Shown: positions 1 through 10,186 of the stretch, piece by piece | How positions within the stretch are numbered: position 1 is the first letter of the stretch | How the letters are laid out: each line of letters begins with the position of its first letter | Assembly (NCBI GenBank): GCA_963729445.1 | Contig: CAVSNU010000002.1 | Coordinates: forward strand, 124,001-188,000 | Reading direction: 5' to 3' | Length of the DNA stretch: 64,000 bases | Origin: JACCZH01 sp963729445 | GTDB lineage: Bacteria > Chloroflexota > Chloroflexia > Thermomicrobiales > CFX8 | Position numbers and translations under genes: made by a program | The notes under the pieces: model-generated | What the model saw: only the letters and a program-made list of their open reading frames with translations | The model's database searches: none | Told to the model about the DNA's origin: nothing

Positions 1-6
1 CCCTAG

Positions 7-1507
<1,501 letters not shown>

Positions 1508-1510
1508 AGT

Positions 1511-1527
1511 GCTGCCATAAAAGCAGC
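1511..1527 (-). other. Small hairpin just upstream of 16S 5' end
   Basis: GCTGC, a seven-base AT-rich loop, then GCAGC, a few bases 5' of the mature 16S end on the transcribed strand. It could be part of the precursor processing stem; this is inferred from position only. Confidence 0.35.
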
Positions 1528-1629
1528 CCTACTCACAGAGTATTCTTGGAAACGTCCACCGTCCAGCCAGCGTGTCGCGCAGCTCCGGACCGTGGCGTCG
1601 ACCCTCTCCAGGTACGAATCACGTCTCAG

Positions 1630-1641
1630 TTGTTAAGGTGC
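1630..1641 (-). promoter_or_regulatory. boxA-like rRNA antitermination element
   Basis: The minus strand reads GCACCTTAACAA, ten of twelve matches to the E. coli rrn boxA GCTCTTTAACAA. It lies in the 16S leader between the promoter and the mature rRNA, where a NusB/S10-loading boxA is expected. The position and the match support the call; function is inferred. Confidence 0.5.
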
Positions 1642-1686
1642 TCCAGAGTCATCTTGAATAACACCCGCCGTGACGGGCGTTTAAAG

Positions 1687-1715
1687 ATGATACCAATTGA
1701 CCCGTCCGGTGTCAA
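1687..1715 (-). promoter_or_regulatory. Sigma-70 promoter of the 16S rRNA
   Basis: Minus strand: a perfect -35 TTGACA (1710-1715), a 17-base spacer and a -10 TATCAT (1687-1692). Transcription would start near 1680, giving a leader of about 170 nt before the mature 16S. A GC-rich hairpin (ACGCCCG/CGGGTGT) lies right at the predicted start. This is among the closest consensus promoters in the window, as expected for a rRNA gene. Confidence 0.75.
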
Positions 1716-1845
1716 GGAAGATCGTCGCTGCCCTTGCGAGATCGTCCGGCTCAGCGTATCTTGAGCCTTGGTACCTGCCGCCCGATCGGATGCCCGATCT
1801 GCAGCAGCGACTGGGTATTATACCTATAGAGACGAGGATGTCAAG

Positions 1846-2602
1846 ATGTCACGCAAACCGGTTATCGGAATAACGCCAACGCCGATGGACGACACCCAGG
1901 AACACGGCTCGTTTCACCGCTACGCCATCGCGAATTCCTACACGGAGGCGGTCGAAGCGGCCGGCGGCGTACCCATCGTTATTCCACCTCAAGCGGGCAA
2001 CATCGACCAGCTTCTGGAGCTCGTCGACGGCCTTGTCTTAAGCGGTGGCGGTGACATCCACCCCGGTCGCTACGGTGCGCACCGATGTGCACGAGAAGAC
2101 CGCCGGCATCCACGAGGGCCGGGATGCGCTTGAACTCGAGCTCGCTCGCAAGGCCGTTGAGCGCGACATCCCAACGCTCTGTATCTGCCGCGGTATCCAG
2201 ATCCTCAACGTCGCACTGGGAGGTACCCTCTACCAGGACGTTGCCGACCAGTTCTCCGCAGAGCTGAGTCACCGCCAACAAGATCTCAGCATTCCCAAGG
2301 ACGAACCAGGTCACGACGTCACCGCTATGCCGGGTAGCCTGCTTGCGAACACCTACGGCGCCGAGACGGTCCAGGTGAACTCGTTTCATCATCAGTCGAT
2401 ACGCGACATCGCCCCTGAGCTGCGACTGAGCGCGACGTCCTCCGACGGGTCAATCGAAGGCGTTGAACACCCTGACAAAACATTCGTGCTCGGGGTGCAG
2501 TGGCACCCGGAAATGATGTTCCAGTCCCACAGTGAGCATCTCAAGCCGTTCAGCACTCTTGTTGAGAGCGCCGCGAAACGGTCGGGAGCACTCGTCTCCT
2601 GA
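1846..2602 (+). CDS. Gamma-glutamyl-gamma-aminobutyrate hydrolase-like (peptidase C26), frameshifted
   Basis: Class I glutamine amidotransferase-fold hydrolase of the PuuD/peptidase C26 family, which cleaves gamma-glutamyl amides such as gamma-glutamyl-GABA. The protein opens MSRKPVIGITPTP and has the family oxyanion turn LSGGGDIHPGRYG near residue 75. The nucleophile elbow CICRGIQILN and the catalytic histidine motif GVQWHPE follow in the second part. The reading frame changes near 2070-2085, between GRYG and VRTDVHEKT, while the protein matches the family on both sides, so one base is probably wrong. Total length, about 250 residues, is normal for the family. It is convergent with lon. The substrate is not certain. 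Confidence 0.82.
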
Positions 2603-2630
2603 CCACCCGGTCTCCAACCGACAGCGTAAA

Positions 2631-2660
2631 ACCGCCCGCGGCATTTGTGCCGCGGGCGGT
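2631..2660. terminator. Bidirectional terminator hairpin between hydrolase and lon
   Basis: A perfect 12-bp stem, ACCGCCCGCGGC / GCCGCGGGCGGT, with a six-base loop ATTTGT, sits between two convergent genes. On the minus strand it is followed by TTTTAC, a short U-run, so it probably ends lon transcription. On the plus strand the tail is TCTCGTTCTG, a weak U-tract. Confidence 0.75.
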
Positions 2661-2702
2661 TCTCGTTCTGAAATCTCCTGTGCGTTGCGTTAGAGGGTCT
2701 GG

Positions 2703-5217
2703 TTAATCCGCAGACTTCGCGGCGACCTTATCCCGGCTCTCCGTCGCCCCCGACGCTTTCAGCCCATCCCTGGGCGTCTCACGCCGCAGAGTGAACTCCT
2801 CAGGTAGCGCGACTTGCAGAGCTTCATCGATCGTATCAACCAGGACGATGTTGAGCTCTTGGATCAGATTCTCCGGCAGGTCATCAAGGTCGACCTCATT
2901 GCGCCGCGGAATGATGAACGTCGTAACGCCCGCACGCTGCGCCGCAAGTGCCTTCTCCTTGATGCCACCCACTGGCAACACCTGACCACGCAAGGTGATC
3001 TCACCAGTCATCGCAACATCCTCGCGAGCCGCGATGCCAGTCAGCAACGACACGAGCGCCGTCGTCAGGGCAACACCAGCTGACGGCCCATCCTTGGGCG
3101 TTGCACCAGCCGGTACGTGAACGTGGATGTCGATCTCCTTGAACAGGTGCTGGATCGATGCCCAGATCACTGGCTCGCGCTCGAACGAACGACATGGCCG
3201 CCTGTGCTGACTCGCGCATGACGTCGCCTAGCTGACCGGTAATCGTGAGCCCACCGCGACCAGCATACTGGCTGGTCTCGATAAACATGATGTCTCCGCC
3301 GACCGCGGTCACGCCTACTCCGATGGCGACACCAGGGTTCGACGTGCGGGTCGCCAGCTCCTCGAAGAAGTAGCGTGGACGACCCAGGTACTCGCGTACC
3401 CGCTCACGGGTCACCGCGTCTGGCAGCTCATCGCCGGCGGCCAACCGTGTCGCCAGCTTGCGGCAGACAGATCCGACCTCGCGCTCTAGGTTCCGCACGC
3501 CGCTCTCACGAGTGTAGTTCTGGATGATCGCGAGAATGGCGTCGTCTTCCCACACGATCTCGTCGGGCGAGAGCGCATGTGACTTCATCTGCTTCGGCAC
3601 CAGATACCGCTTGGCGATATTGAGCTTCTCGTCGTCCGTGTAACCCGAGAGCTGGATGATCTCCATGCGGTCACGCAGCGGTGCTGGAATCGGGTCCAGC
3701 AGGTTCGCGGTGGTGATGAACATGACCTTGCTCAGGTCGAACGGCACATCCAGATAGTGGTCGCGGAATGTGTCGTTCTGCTCCGGATCCAGGACCTCGA
3801 GCAGGGCCGAGGAAGGATCACCACGCCAGTCATTCCCCATCTTGTCGATCTCATCAAGCACGAACACCGGGTCGTTCGCGCCTGCCCGGCGAATGGCCTG
3901 AATAATCCGGCCCGGCATCGCGCCGATGTAGGTGCGCCGGTGGCCCCGAATCTCTGCTTCGTCACGCACGCCACCAAGCGACATGCGCGTGAACTCCCGG
4001 CCCAGTGCCTCAGCGATACCTTGCGCCAGAGAGGTCTTACCGACGCCCGGCGGCCCAACGAAGCACAGAATCGGCTCCCGGCCGTCGATCTCTTCGCCGG
4101 CTTCAACGCGCGCCTGTCGCAGACGCCGCACGGCCAGGTACTCCAGAATGCGATCCTTCGGCCGTTCCATGTCCCAGTGGTCGCGATCCAGAATCTCGCG
4201 GGCCTTCTTGACATCAATCGTGTCCTCGGTCGAGGTCTTCCACGGCAACGATGTCAGCCAGTCGAGATATGTCTTGATAACACCATACTCGGCTGCCGCC
4301 GGCGGCAGCTTCGAGAGCCGGTCAAGCTCACGTCGCGCCTCACGTTCGGCCTCTTCGGGCATACCCGCCGACTCGATCTTCTCGCGCAGCTCTTCGACCT
4401 CAGCCTCCTGGCCATCAGTCTCTCCGAGCTCGCGCTGGATAGCCTTCAGCTGCTCGCGAAGATAGTACTCGCGCTGGGTGCGTCCAACTTCTTCCTGAAC
4501 TTCACCCTGGATCTTCTTACCGAGTTCAAGGAGATCGAGCTCCTTGGTCATGAATGCCGAGATCTTCTGGAGCTTCTCACGCACGGTGTCGTACTCAAGC
4601 AGCTCCTGCCGCTCTTCCGGGTCCATGCGCAGGTTCGACGCGATGAGATAGACCAGCTGGAGCGGGTCATCGACATTGACGGCTGTCGTGACCAGTTCAT
4701 CCGGCAAGTTCGAGACGAGACTGACCAAACGCTGGAAGAGCTCCGTGGTCGAGCGCATGAGCGCCTCGGTCTCGATGTCTTCCTCGCCGGCTTGTTGCTC
4801 GTCGTAGTCTTCGATGACCGCGGTGAGATAGGGGTCCTCGGCTACCCACTCAACAATCTTCACGCGCTTGAGTCCCTGCACGGCCAGGCGAACCGAGCCG
4901 TCGGGCACACGCATCATCTGGTGAATCGTTGCAAGGGTGCCGATCTCGCGAGTCTCACCGGGGCCGGCGCCTTCAGTCTCAGCGTCGTTCTGCATGACGA
5001 GCACCACGGTGCGGTCTCCAGACGCGACCGCGTCTATCAATCGCAGCGAGCGCGGTTGCGCAGCTGCGAGCGGTACGACCGTGAGCGGTAGAACGACAGT
5101 CCCGCGGAGGGGCAGCACCGGAAGCACCCGACGCTCAACGCTCTCTGCCTGTGACGTGTCGTCAGCAGACGATAGTTCCGATTCATTCTCGTCGAAAGTG
5201 TTGCGTTCATCCACCAA
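2703..5217 (-). CDS. lon: ATP-dependent protease La (Lon), frameshifted near C-terminus
   Basis: Cytosolic AAA+ serine protease that degrades misfolded and regulatory proteins. Order: LON substrate-binding domain (about 30-230), coiled coil, AAA+ domain with Walker A GPPGVGKTS near 389, and peptidase domain. The Ser-Lys dyad is in KDGPSAGVAL (about 713) and GGIKEKALAA (about 751). The frame breaks near 3150, where DLGIDP should continue into HLFKEIDIHVHVP; deleting one G restores it, so I read it as a sequence error. The TTG start at 5217 is chosen because AGGAG lies seven bases upstream; this also gives the usual acidic N-terminus. It follows hsp20 on the same strand by 86 bp and is probably co-regulated with it. 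Confidence 0.93.
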
Positions 5218-5303
5218 TGGATGACTCCTTTATCCCTAGTGTGTGGGGAGCCGGGTGGCGATGCAGGCGTTGCCGCGGCTCACCGACACATGTGTTACAT
5301 GCG

Positions 5304-5759
5304 TTATTGACTTTGCAGGTTGATTGCTACGCGAGTCGGCTGCACGCGTTGGAGCCGGACGCGCAAGAGACCGTTCTCGTACGATGCCTGGATATGCTCG
5401 TAGTCGACGGCAAATGGAAGGTAGACGTCAGCAGCAAAAGGACCGTACAGAATGCCCATCTCATGGATGGAGCGCTGGGCCTCGTCGCAGAGAGGTGGTC
5501 GCTCGCCCCGAATTGTCAGCACCCGGTCGTCAATCGCAACTTCGATTTCTTCCTGACTGATCCCCGAGATCTCCGCCAATACGAAGAGCGCGTCTTCGGT
5601 TTCGTACACCTCAATCGGTGGTCGCCAGGTAAGGACAAGCCCGTTTGGGACCCGCCGCTGAACACTCTTGGCATGAATAAACATGGAGTGGAAGATGTCC
5701 TCCATCTCGTGCCGAATGCGCTCCGGATCGCGGCTACCACGCTTCCGCACCATTGACAT
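5304..5759 (-). CDS. Small heat shock protein, Hsp20/alpha-crystallin family
   Basis: An ATP-independent holdase chaperone of 151 residues. The alpha-crystallin domain spans about 45-145: PPIEVYETEDALFVLAEISG, then EIEVAIDDRVLTIRGER and a final strand block SYENGLLRVRLQRV. The last is a variant of the A-x-x-x-n-GvL motif of the family, and a short tail follows. GGAGGG lies eight bases before ATG. It is the first gene of an hsp20-lon unit. Upstream there is a sigma-70-like promoter overlapped by a HAIR-like inverted repeat, suggesting repression by an HspR-type regulator under normal conditions. Family assignment is firm; regulation is inferred. Confidence 0.93.
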   Translation of the reverse strand: MSMVRKRGSRDPERIRHEMEDIFHSMFIHAKSVQRRVPNGLVLTWRPPIEVYETEDALFVLAEISGISQEEIEVAIDDRVLTIRGERPPLCDEAQRSIHEMGILYGPFAADVYLPFAVDYEHIQASYENGLLRVRLQRVQPTRVAINLQSQ

Positions 5760-5864
5760 GAATTTGTCCCTCCAAACCGCCCATCAATTATGTTGCATAG
5801 GGAACGATTTGCGATACCGAGGACGGCATTGGGCGTGTCGCATACTGTCGTCACCGGTTAGTCT

Positions 5865-5893
5865 AGTCTAACACCTATCCTAAACCTTGACAA
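5865..5893 (-). promoter_or_regulatory. Sigma-70 promoter of hsp20
   Basis: Minus strand: -35 TTGTCA (5888-5893), a 17-base spacer, then -10 TAGACT (5865-5870). Transcription would start near 5858, leaving a 5' leader of about 100 nt before hsp20. The -35 box lies inside the HAIR-like operator. Confidence 0.6.
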
Positions 5894-5906
5894 GGATCGA
5901 CTCAAC
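5886..5906. promoter_or_regulatory. HAIR-like (HspR-type) operator upstream of hsp20-lon
   Basis: Plus strand CTTGACA, seven bases, ACTCAAC. The HspR operator HAIR is CTTGAGT-N7-ACTCAAG, so 11 of 14 arm positions match with exactly the right spacing. It covers the -35 element of the hsp20 promoter, the geometry expected of a repressor site. HspR commonly controls hsp20, clpB, lon or dnaK in Actinobacteria and Deinococcus. No hspR gene is in the window. Confidence 0.55.
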
Positions 5907-5925
5907 TTTGGAGCCATTACAGATG

Positions 5926-6843
5926 TCATGCCCAGGGGCCATACAGAATGATCACACTCGCGACGCCCCAGAGGAAGACAGACGCCAGGAGCGGAAGATC
6001 GGTCAAGATCAGCTGTTCTGGCGCGCCACCCTCGTGTTGTTGTTGAACGAGATAGAGGTATCGAAATATTCCATAGAGCACGAACGGAATCGTGGCCATC
6101 ATCAGATGGTTTTCCGGAAGCGTCGGAGCCAAAGACGTATAGAGCGAGTAGGCCATCACCGTCGCACCAGCCGTGATCACGATGTATTGGTCTAAGAGTG
6201 CGGGGCTGTATTCGTTGAGGTTCTTCCGATGCGCACCGGCGTCGTCCTCAAGCAGCATGAGCTCGCTACGACGCTTGCCGAATCCTATGAAGAGCGACAA
6301 TACGATCGTGCAAACATAGAGCCACGGGCTGATCGGTACCGCCAGCACCACCGCGCCTCCAGCCGCTCTCAACACAAAGCCGGCTGAGATCGCGAAGACG
6401 TCAACGATCACAAAGTGCTTCAGGTACAGCGAGTACGAGACATTCAGCAGCATATAGGCCGCGAGAACGCCCGCAAAGAACGGTGTCAGGTAGAAGCCCA
6501 GTGCCAGAGCGCCCACCGGCAGGAGGGCCGCCATGACCATCGCCTGCTCAGGGGGCACCTTCCCGGCGGCGATTGGCCGGAAGCGCTTGACCGGATGCAG
6601 CCTGTCAGACTCACGATCGCGAAGATCGTTGAGGAGGTACACGGCGCTACTCGCCAGACAGAACGCGAGGAACGCCAGCGTGACCTCAACGATCGCGCCG
6701 AGATCAAACAGCTTGTGAGAGAAGACGAGTGCGGCGAAAACGAGGGCGTTCTTCATCCACTGTTTCGGCCGCATTGCAAGCAGGTAAGGCGCCACCGAGC
6801 GAGATGCCACGGGCGCCAACATTCGATCCTGATCGACGGTCAT
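5926..6843 (-). CDS. UbiA-family prenyltransferase, decaprenyl-phosphate phosphoribosyltransferase-like
   Basis: Integral membrane enzyme of 305 residues with about eight or nine hydrophobic helices. The first active-site motif is NDLRDRESDRLHPVKRFRPI near residue 70, closely resembling the family that moves 5-phosphoribose onto a polyprenyl phosphate (Rv3806c type), rather than quinone or haem O prenyltransferases. The second motif is DVFAISAGFVLRAAGG. In mycobacteria this makes the arabinose donor for cell-wall glycans; here the product is unknown. The ATG start at 6843 is clear. It stands 55 bp downstream of the surface glycoside-hydrolase-like gene, so it may serve envelope glycan assembly. 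Confidence 0.82.
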   Translation of the reverse strand: MTVDQDRMLAPVASRSVAPYLLAMRPKQWMKNALVFAALVFSHKLFDLGAIVEVTLAFLAFCLASSAVYLLNDLRDRESDRLHPVKRFRPIAAGKVPPEQAMVMAALLPVGALALGFYLTPFFAGVLAAYMLLNVSYSLYLKHFVIVDVFAISAGFVLRAAGGAVVLAVPISPWLYVCTIVLSLFIGFGKRRSELMLLEDDAGAHRKNLNEYSPALLDQYIVITAGATVMAYSLYTSLAPTLPENHLMMATIPFVLYGIFRYLYLVQQQHEGGAPEQLILTDLPLLASVFLWGVASVIILYGPWA

Positions 6844-6898
6844 AGGGTAGTCACGTTTTCACTGAACAGGATCGGGCAAGAGACGCTTCGCGAGTGAT

Positions 6899-8692
6899 CT
6901 ATTCCTTCGCAAAGGCATCGGTGCTATAGACATTCGCCGCATTCCAAACCAGCCAACCGGGAGCCCCAAAGTCATTGGAGGCCTCGATCTGCGCGCGCAG
7001 CTCCGCCGTGCCATATTCGATACCTTCTCCATAGGAGAAGTCCTGCAGCCAGGGCCGTAATTTATGACTCTTGTCGCCGATGCGTTCAGCACCACTCTGC
7101 AAACTCCAGAGGATCACTTCGTACGGATAATTATTCGGGATATCGAGCCCCATGGCTCCCGGATGAAAGTGCGATGGATAAATCATCGGACAAATGACGT
7201 CAACATAGGGCTCGATCAACTCGAGCTGTTGTCCGATACCACCGTCAGATTCTTCAAAGAGCGTAAAGCCGAAGATATCCACCGCCAAGTATGCACCGGT
7301 CGGGGCAAGCGCGGTGTGCATCTGTTTGAGAAACTCAGTAATAGCCTCGGATCGAGTCTCTTCGTTGAAGTCGCTACCGTAGTCAGCGGTTTCCAGCAAG
7401 CCGTCCGTTGGGAAACGAATGTAGTCAAGCTGGATCTCGTCAAACCCCATGCTTGCGGCCTCGACAGCCAGATCGATGTTGTACTGCCATACGGCTCGTT
7501 GGTGAGCGTTCACCCAGGCCAGGCCGTCCCAGGTTACCCAGAGACCTCCTGTTGTCGAGTCCTTGATCGCTAGTTCCGGTCGCTTTGCCGCCAGAATCGG
7601 GTCTTCAAATACTACGATTCGCGCGATGGTGTAGAGGTCTCTTTCGTCCATGTCGGCGAGCTTCTGCTTGGGATCGAAGTGCTCGTTGACGGCGCCGATC
7701 TCGTGGGCTAGCGGCACACTGGTGTTGTGAAGGACCTGGCCGCTGGAGTCTTTCAGATCGACCACAATCGAGTTCACCTCGGTAGTGTCGGCGATCTCGA
7801 GCAGACCATTCCAGCTTTCATCATTGGCAGCGGTCAACGCGGTCGCGTATACAGCTTTCACAGCGAAACGAGTCAACGACGCGTCGAAAGTCATGTTGTC
7901 CGGCAGCTCTTCGGAGAGCACTTCGCGGTAGCCTGATTTCTTGACCACCACGCTACCCGAGTCAGGCACGCCGTCCAGCTGGTACCTGCCATCCGGGCCG
8001 CTTGTTGCGATCGCTTCGCCAACCTGAATCGTAGCGTCAGGCAGCGGTGCACCAGTGTCGTCGGTCACAAGACCAGTCATAACGTCCGCACGAATCGCGA
8101 AATCCATCGTCAGGGTTTCACCAGCGGTCTGCGTATTGGGAGAATAACCTTCAACGTCGACGCTGACCGTTGCGTTACGCGGAACGTCTACAAGGACGTA
8201 ACGCCCATCATCGTCGGTGACGGCCTTAACGGTCGCGTTCCCCTCACCGGTCGCGATAACGGTGACGCCGCTCATAGGCTCACCGTTGTGTTGGTTCGTT
8301 ACTTGGCCTTCGAGCGTCGTCGGCCGGATCGCGATGTCAAGACTCTCCGCGCCCGGCGTAACGGTGATCTGGGTGGCTTCATAGTTCTCGCGCGAGACTG
8401 TCAGTGCAGTCGCGTCACGCTCGGCAACGTTGAATTCACCATCCTCATTGGTCGTTGAAGAGGATCCAGAGGAAGAGACCATGGCGCCAGACACTGGCTT
8501 GTCGGTATACGCGTCTCGCACGACGCCGGTCAGGCCATCGCCATCTCCACCGCTGGGCCAGACGGTAATCACCAGCAGAATAGCGAGCGGCACAGCCAGA
8601 ATCAGGCTATACCACCAACTGACGCGTTCCCAACGGCGTCTTCGGCGCTGTCGTGTGGGTTGCTGCGTCTCGTAGTCAGATTGTGAAATCAA
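6899..8692 (-). CDS. Membrane-anchored putative glycoside hydrolase (DUF4015) with carboxypeptidase-regulatory-like repeats
   Basis: 597 residues. An Arg-rich cytoplasmic start is followed by one membrane helix (about 28-46), giving an outward orientation. Residues about 52-285 hold three carboxypeptidase-regulatory-like or Ig-like repeats, each with a G-x-V-x-x-x-x-x-g-x-P-v-x-g-A/V pattern, for example GVVRDAYTDKPVSGAMV. From about 290 on is the GHL1-like DUF4015 barrel, with NSIVVDLKDSSGQV, GFDEIQLDYIRFPTDG and DIFGFTLFEESDGG carrying the acidic residues. The substrate is unknown; such proteins are thought to act on extracellular polysaccharide. Start TTG at 8692 has GGGGAGG six bases upstream. 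Its anchor resembles that of the next gene. Confidence 0.8.
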   Translation of the reverse strand: MISQSDYETQQPTRQRRRRRWERVSWWYSLILAVPLAILLVITVWPSGGDGDGLTGVVRDAYTDKPVSGAMVSSSGSSSTTNEDGEFNVAERDATALTVSRENYEATQITVTPGAESLDIAIRPTTLEGQVTNQHNGEPMSGVTVIATGEGNATVKAVTDDDGRYVLVDVPRNATVSVDVEGYSPNTQTAGETLTMDFAIRADVMTGLVTDDTGAPLPDATIQVGEAIATSGPDGRYQLDGVPDSGSVVVKKSGYREVLSEELPDNMTFDASLTRFAVKAVYATALTAANDESWNGLLEIADTTEVNSIVVDLKDSSGQVLHNTSVPLAHEIGAVNEHFDPKQKLADMDERDLYTIARIVVFEDPILAAKRPELAIKDSTTGGLWVTWDGLAWVNAHQRAVWQYNIDLAVEAASMGFDEIQLDYIRFPTDGLLETADYGSDFNEETRSEAITEFLKQMHTALAPTGAYLAVDIFGFTLFEESDGGIGQQLELIEPYVDVICPMIYPSHFHPGAMGLDIPNNYPYEVILWSLQSGAERIGDKSHKLRPWLQDFSYGEGIEYGTAELRAQIEASNDFGAPGWLVWNAANVYSTDAFAKE

Positions 8693-8904
8693 GCACGCCC
8701 TCCCCGAGCGCCGCAGGATTGCGCATGATCGTCGCGCGCCACTGCCCCAGGTATCAGTATGCTAAGGACGCTCGTCTGCATATAGAGCATTCGCCGCGCT
8801 CATTTCGTGCAGAACAACACTCAATACTACGACGCGACGTCAAGTGTACACCGGGCCCCTGCTAGCTCACGTGCTGCCGTCCTGGGTACCAGACGACGAG
8901 CGGA

Positions 8905-9894
8905 TTATCCAATAGAGCCTAACAACGTCCGGGTGTCCAGGTAGCGGTCCCTGCTACCCATAATGACGGTCACTACCTGATGGTCACCCTTCCAGGTGGC
9001 ATTCACCAGGCACTCGCCGGCTAGCTCGGTCGAGCCAGTCTTGACACCGAACGACTCCCCGTCCAGCACCAGTTCATTTGTAGAGACCAGGTACAGCTCA
9101 CGCCCAACCTGGCCGCCCAGAGTGATGGTTGCCTCTGGAGTTGCCACGATCTGCGCCAGAACCGGGTCGGCGAGCAACTGCTCTGTCGCTCGGACCATGT
9201 CCCAGGCAGTCGAGTAGTGATCTTCAGCGTCGATCCCAACCGGGTTGGCGAAGTGCGAGCCGGCCATGCCAATCTCTGCAGCATATGCGTTCATCTCGTC
9301 TACGAAGCGTTGCGTGGGGTTCGTGGACGAGGGGTCCAGACGCTGCCCGCCGGCACGTGCCAGCGCTAGCGCGGAATCACCGCCCGACACGATGAGCGTT
9401 CCGTAGAGTAGTTCACGCACAGTCGTGCGATCGCCTTCCTGAAGTCCCATCTTGGAATAATCGTCTCCAAGTATCAGGTCGGACCCTTCGATCACAACCA
9501 CATCGTCCAGAGCCAGCACCCTTCTCGCGACCAGAGCCGTGACAATCTTCATGGTGCTTGCCGGCGCCACCCGGGCATCAGCATCCAGGTCGAACAGCGC
9601 CTCACGGCTCGTCAGATCCACAACCAGCGCCGCCCGCGCTGTTAACTGTCCGGCAACCGCGGGATCCGGCGGGGGCACCTCGCGCCGGATGGCGGAAGGT
9701 ATGTTCTGGACAGTGCCCCCCATCGCCTGTTCGGGAGTTGCCTCCACCCCTTCGGCTGCCTCATCGGTTCCCGATAGGCCAGCCATTGCCGCCAGGAGGA
9801 CGATCGGTAAAACCAGAACCAGGCTGTACCACCAGCTGACGCGGTCCCATGGTCGTCTGCGGCGACGGGTCTGGTAATCCTGGTGAAAATCCAC
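8905..9894 (-). CDS. D-alanyl-D-alanine carboxypeptidase (peptidase S11, DacA-like)
   Basis: Penicillin-binding protein that trims peptidoglycan stem peptides at the outer face of the membrane. After an Arg-rich leader and one N-terminal helix (about 25-42), it has the S-x-x-K box in ASTMKIVTALVAR near residue 117. The second box reads VSGGDSALALA in place of the usual SGN, and the KTG box is GVKTGSTELAGE near 285. At 329 residues it lacks the C-terminal amphipathic anchor domain of classical DacA; the N-terminal helix anchors it instead. GTG start at 9894 has AGGAGG six bases upstream. The 212-bp gap to the DUF4015 gene could hold a separate promoter. Confidence 0.88.
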   Translation of the reverse strand: MDFHQDYQTRRRRRPWDRVSWWYSLVLVLPIVLLAAMAGLSGTDEAAEGVEATPEQAMGGTVQNIPSAIRREVPPPDPAVAGQLTARAALVVDLTSREALFDLDADARVAPASTMKIVTALVARRVLALDDVVVIEGSDLILGDDYSKMGLQEGDRTTVRELLYGTLIVSGGDSALALARAGGQRLDPSSTNPTQRFVDEMNAYAAEIGMAGSHFANPVGIDAEDHYSTAWDMVRATEQLLADPVLAQIVATPEATITLGGQVGRELYLVSTNELVLDGESFGVKTGSTELAGECLVNATWKGDHQVVTVIMGSRDRYLDTRTLLGSIG

Positions 9895-10089
9895 GCATGT
9901 CCTCCTGGAATGGGCTTACGGACACGCGGCGCGTGCGGGCATGTCCAATTCGTTCAGACCGATGCGATCGTTGCGATCGCGTTTCAACATGCAACGGGTC
10001 GTCCGGCCGCTCATTCTACGCAGCCCATGACCGATCTTGCATGGCACGATGCTACTGAATCAAGTATTGTGTGGGAAATCACGAAAAAA

Positions 10090-10119
10090 TTGACCCGGTT
10101 TGCGGCCGGTCCGTATAAT
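10090..10119 (+). promoter_or_regulatory. Sigma-70 promoter of polyprenyl synthetase gene
   Basis: TTGACC (10090-10095), an 18-base spacer and a perfect TATAAT (10114-10119). The start of transcription is expected near 10126, about 60 nt before the coding sequence. Confidence 0.72.
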
Positions 10120-10186
10120 CGCAGCGATCGGGTGCGCCTCTTTGATTCGAGACGCAACAGACCACGGCGAACGGGTCGCGGTAGCA

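Larger units (their letters stand above)
1508..1845. other. rRNA leader and divergent promoter region, no gene
   Basis: Non-coding spacer between the 16S gene and the plus-strand hydrolase gene. It holds the 16S promoter, the boxA-like site and the small hairpin annotated separately. Plus-strand transcription of the hydrolase probably starts from an AT-rich GGTATTATACC stretch near 1813-1823, but I see no convincing -35 for it. No conserved protein or tRNA is visible here. Confidence 0.6.

Noticed and set aside
3757..5091. Long open frame on the plus strand opposite lon (about 444 codons)
   Set aside because: It lies wholly antisense to the conserved Lon AAA+ and substrate domains and has no family pattern of its own.
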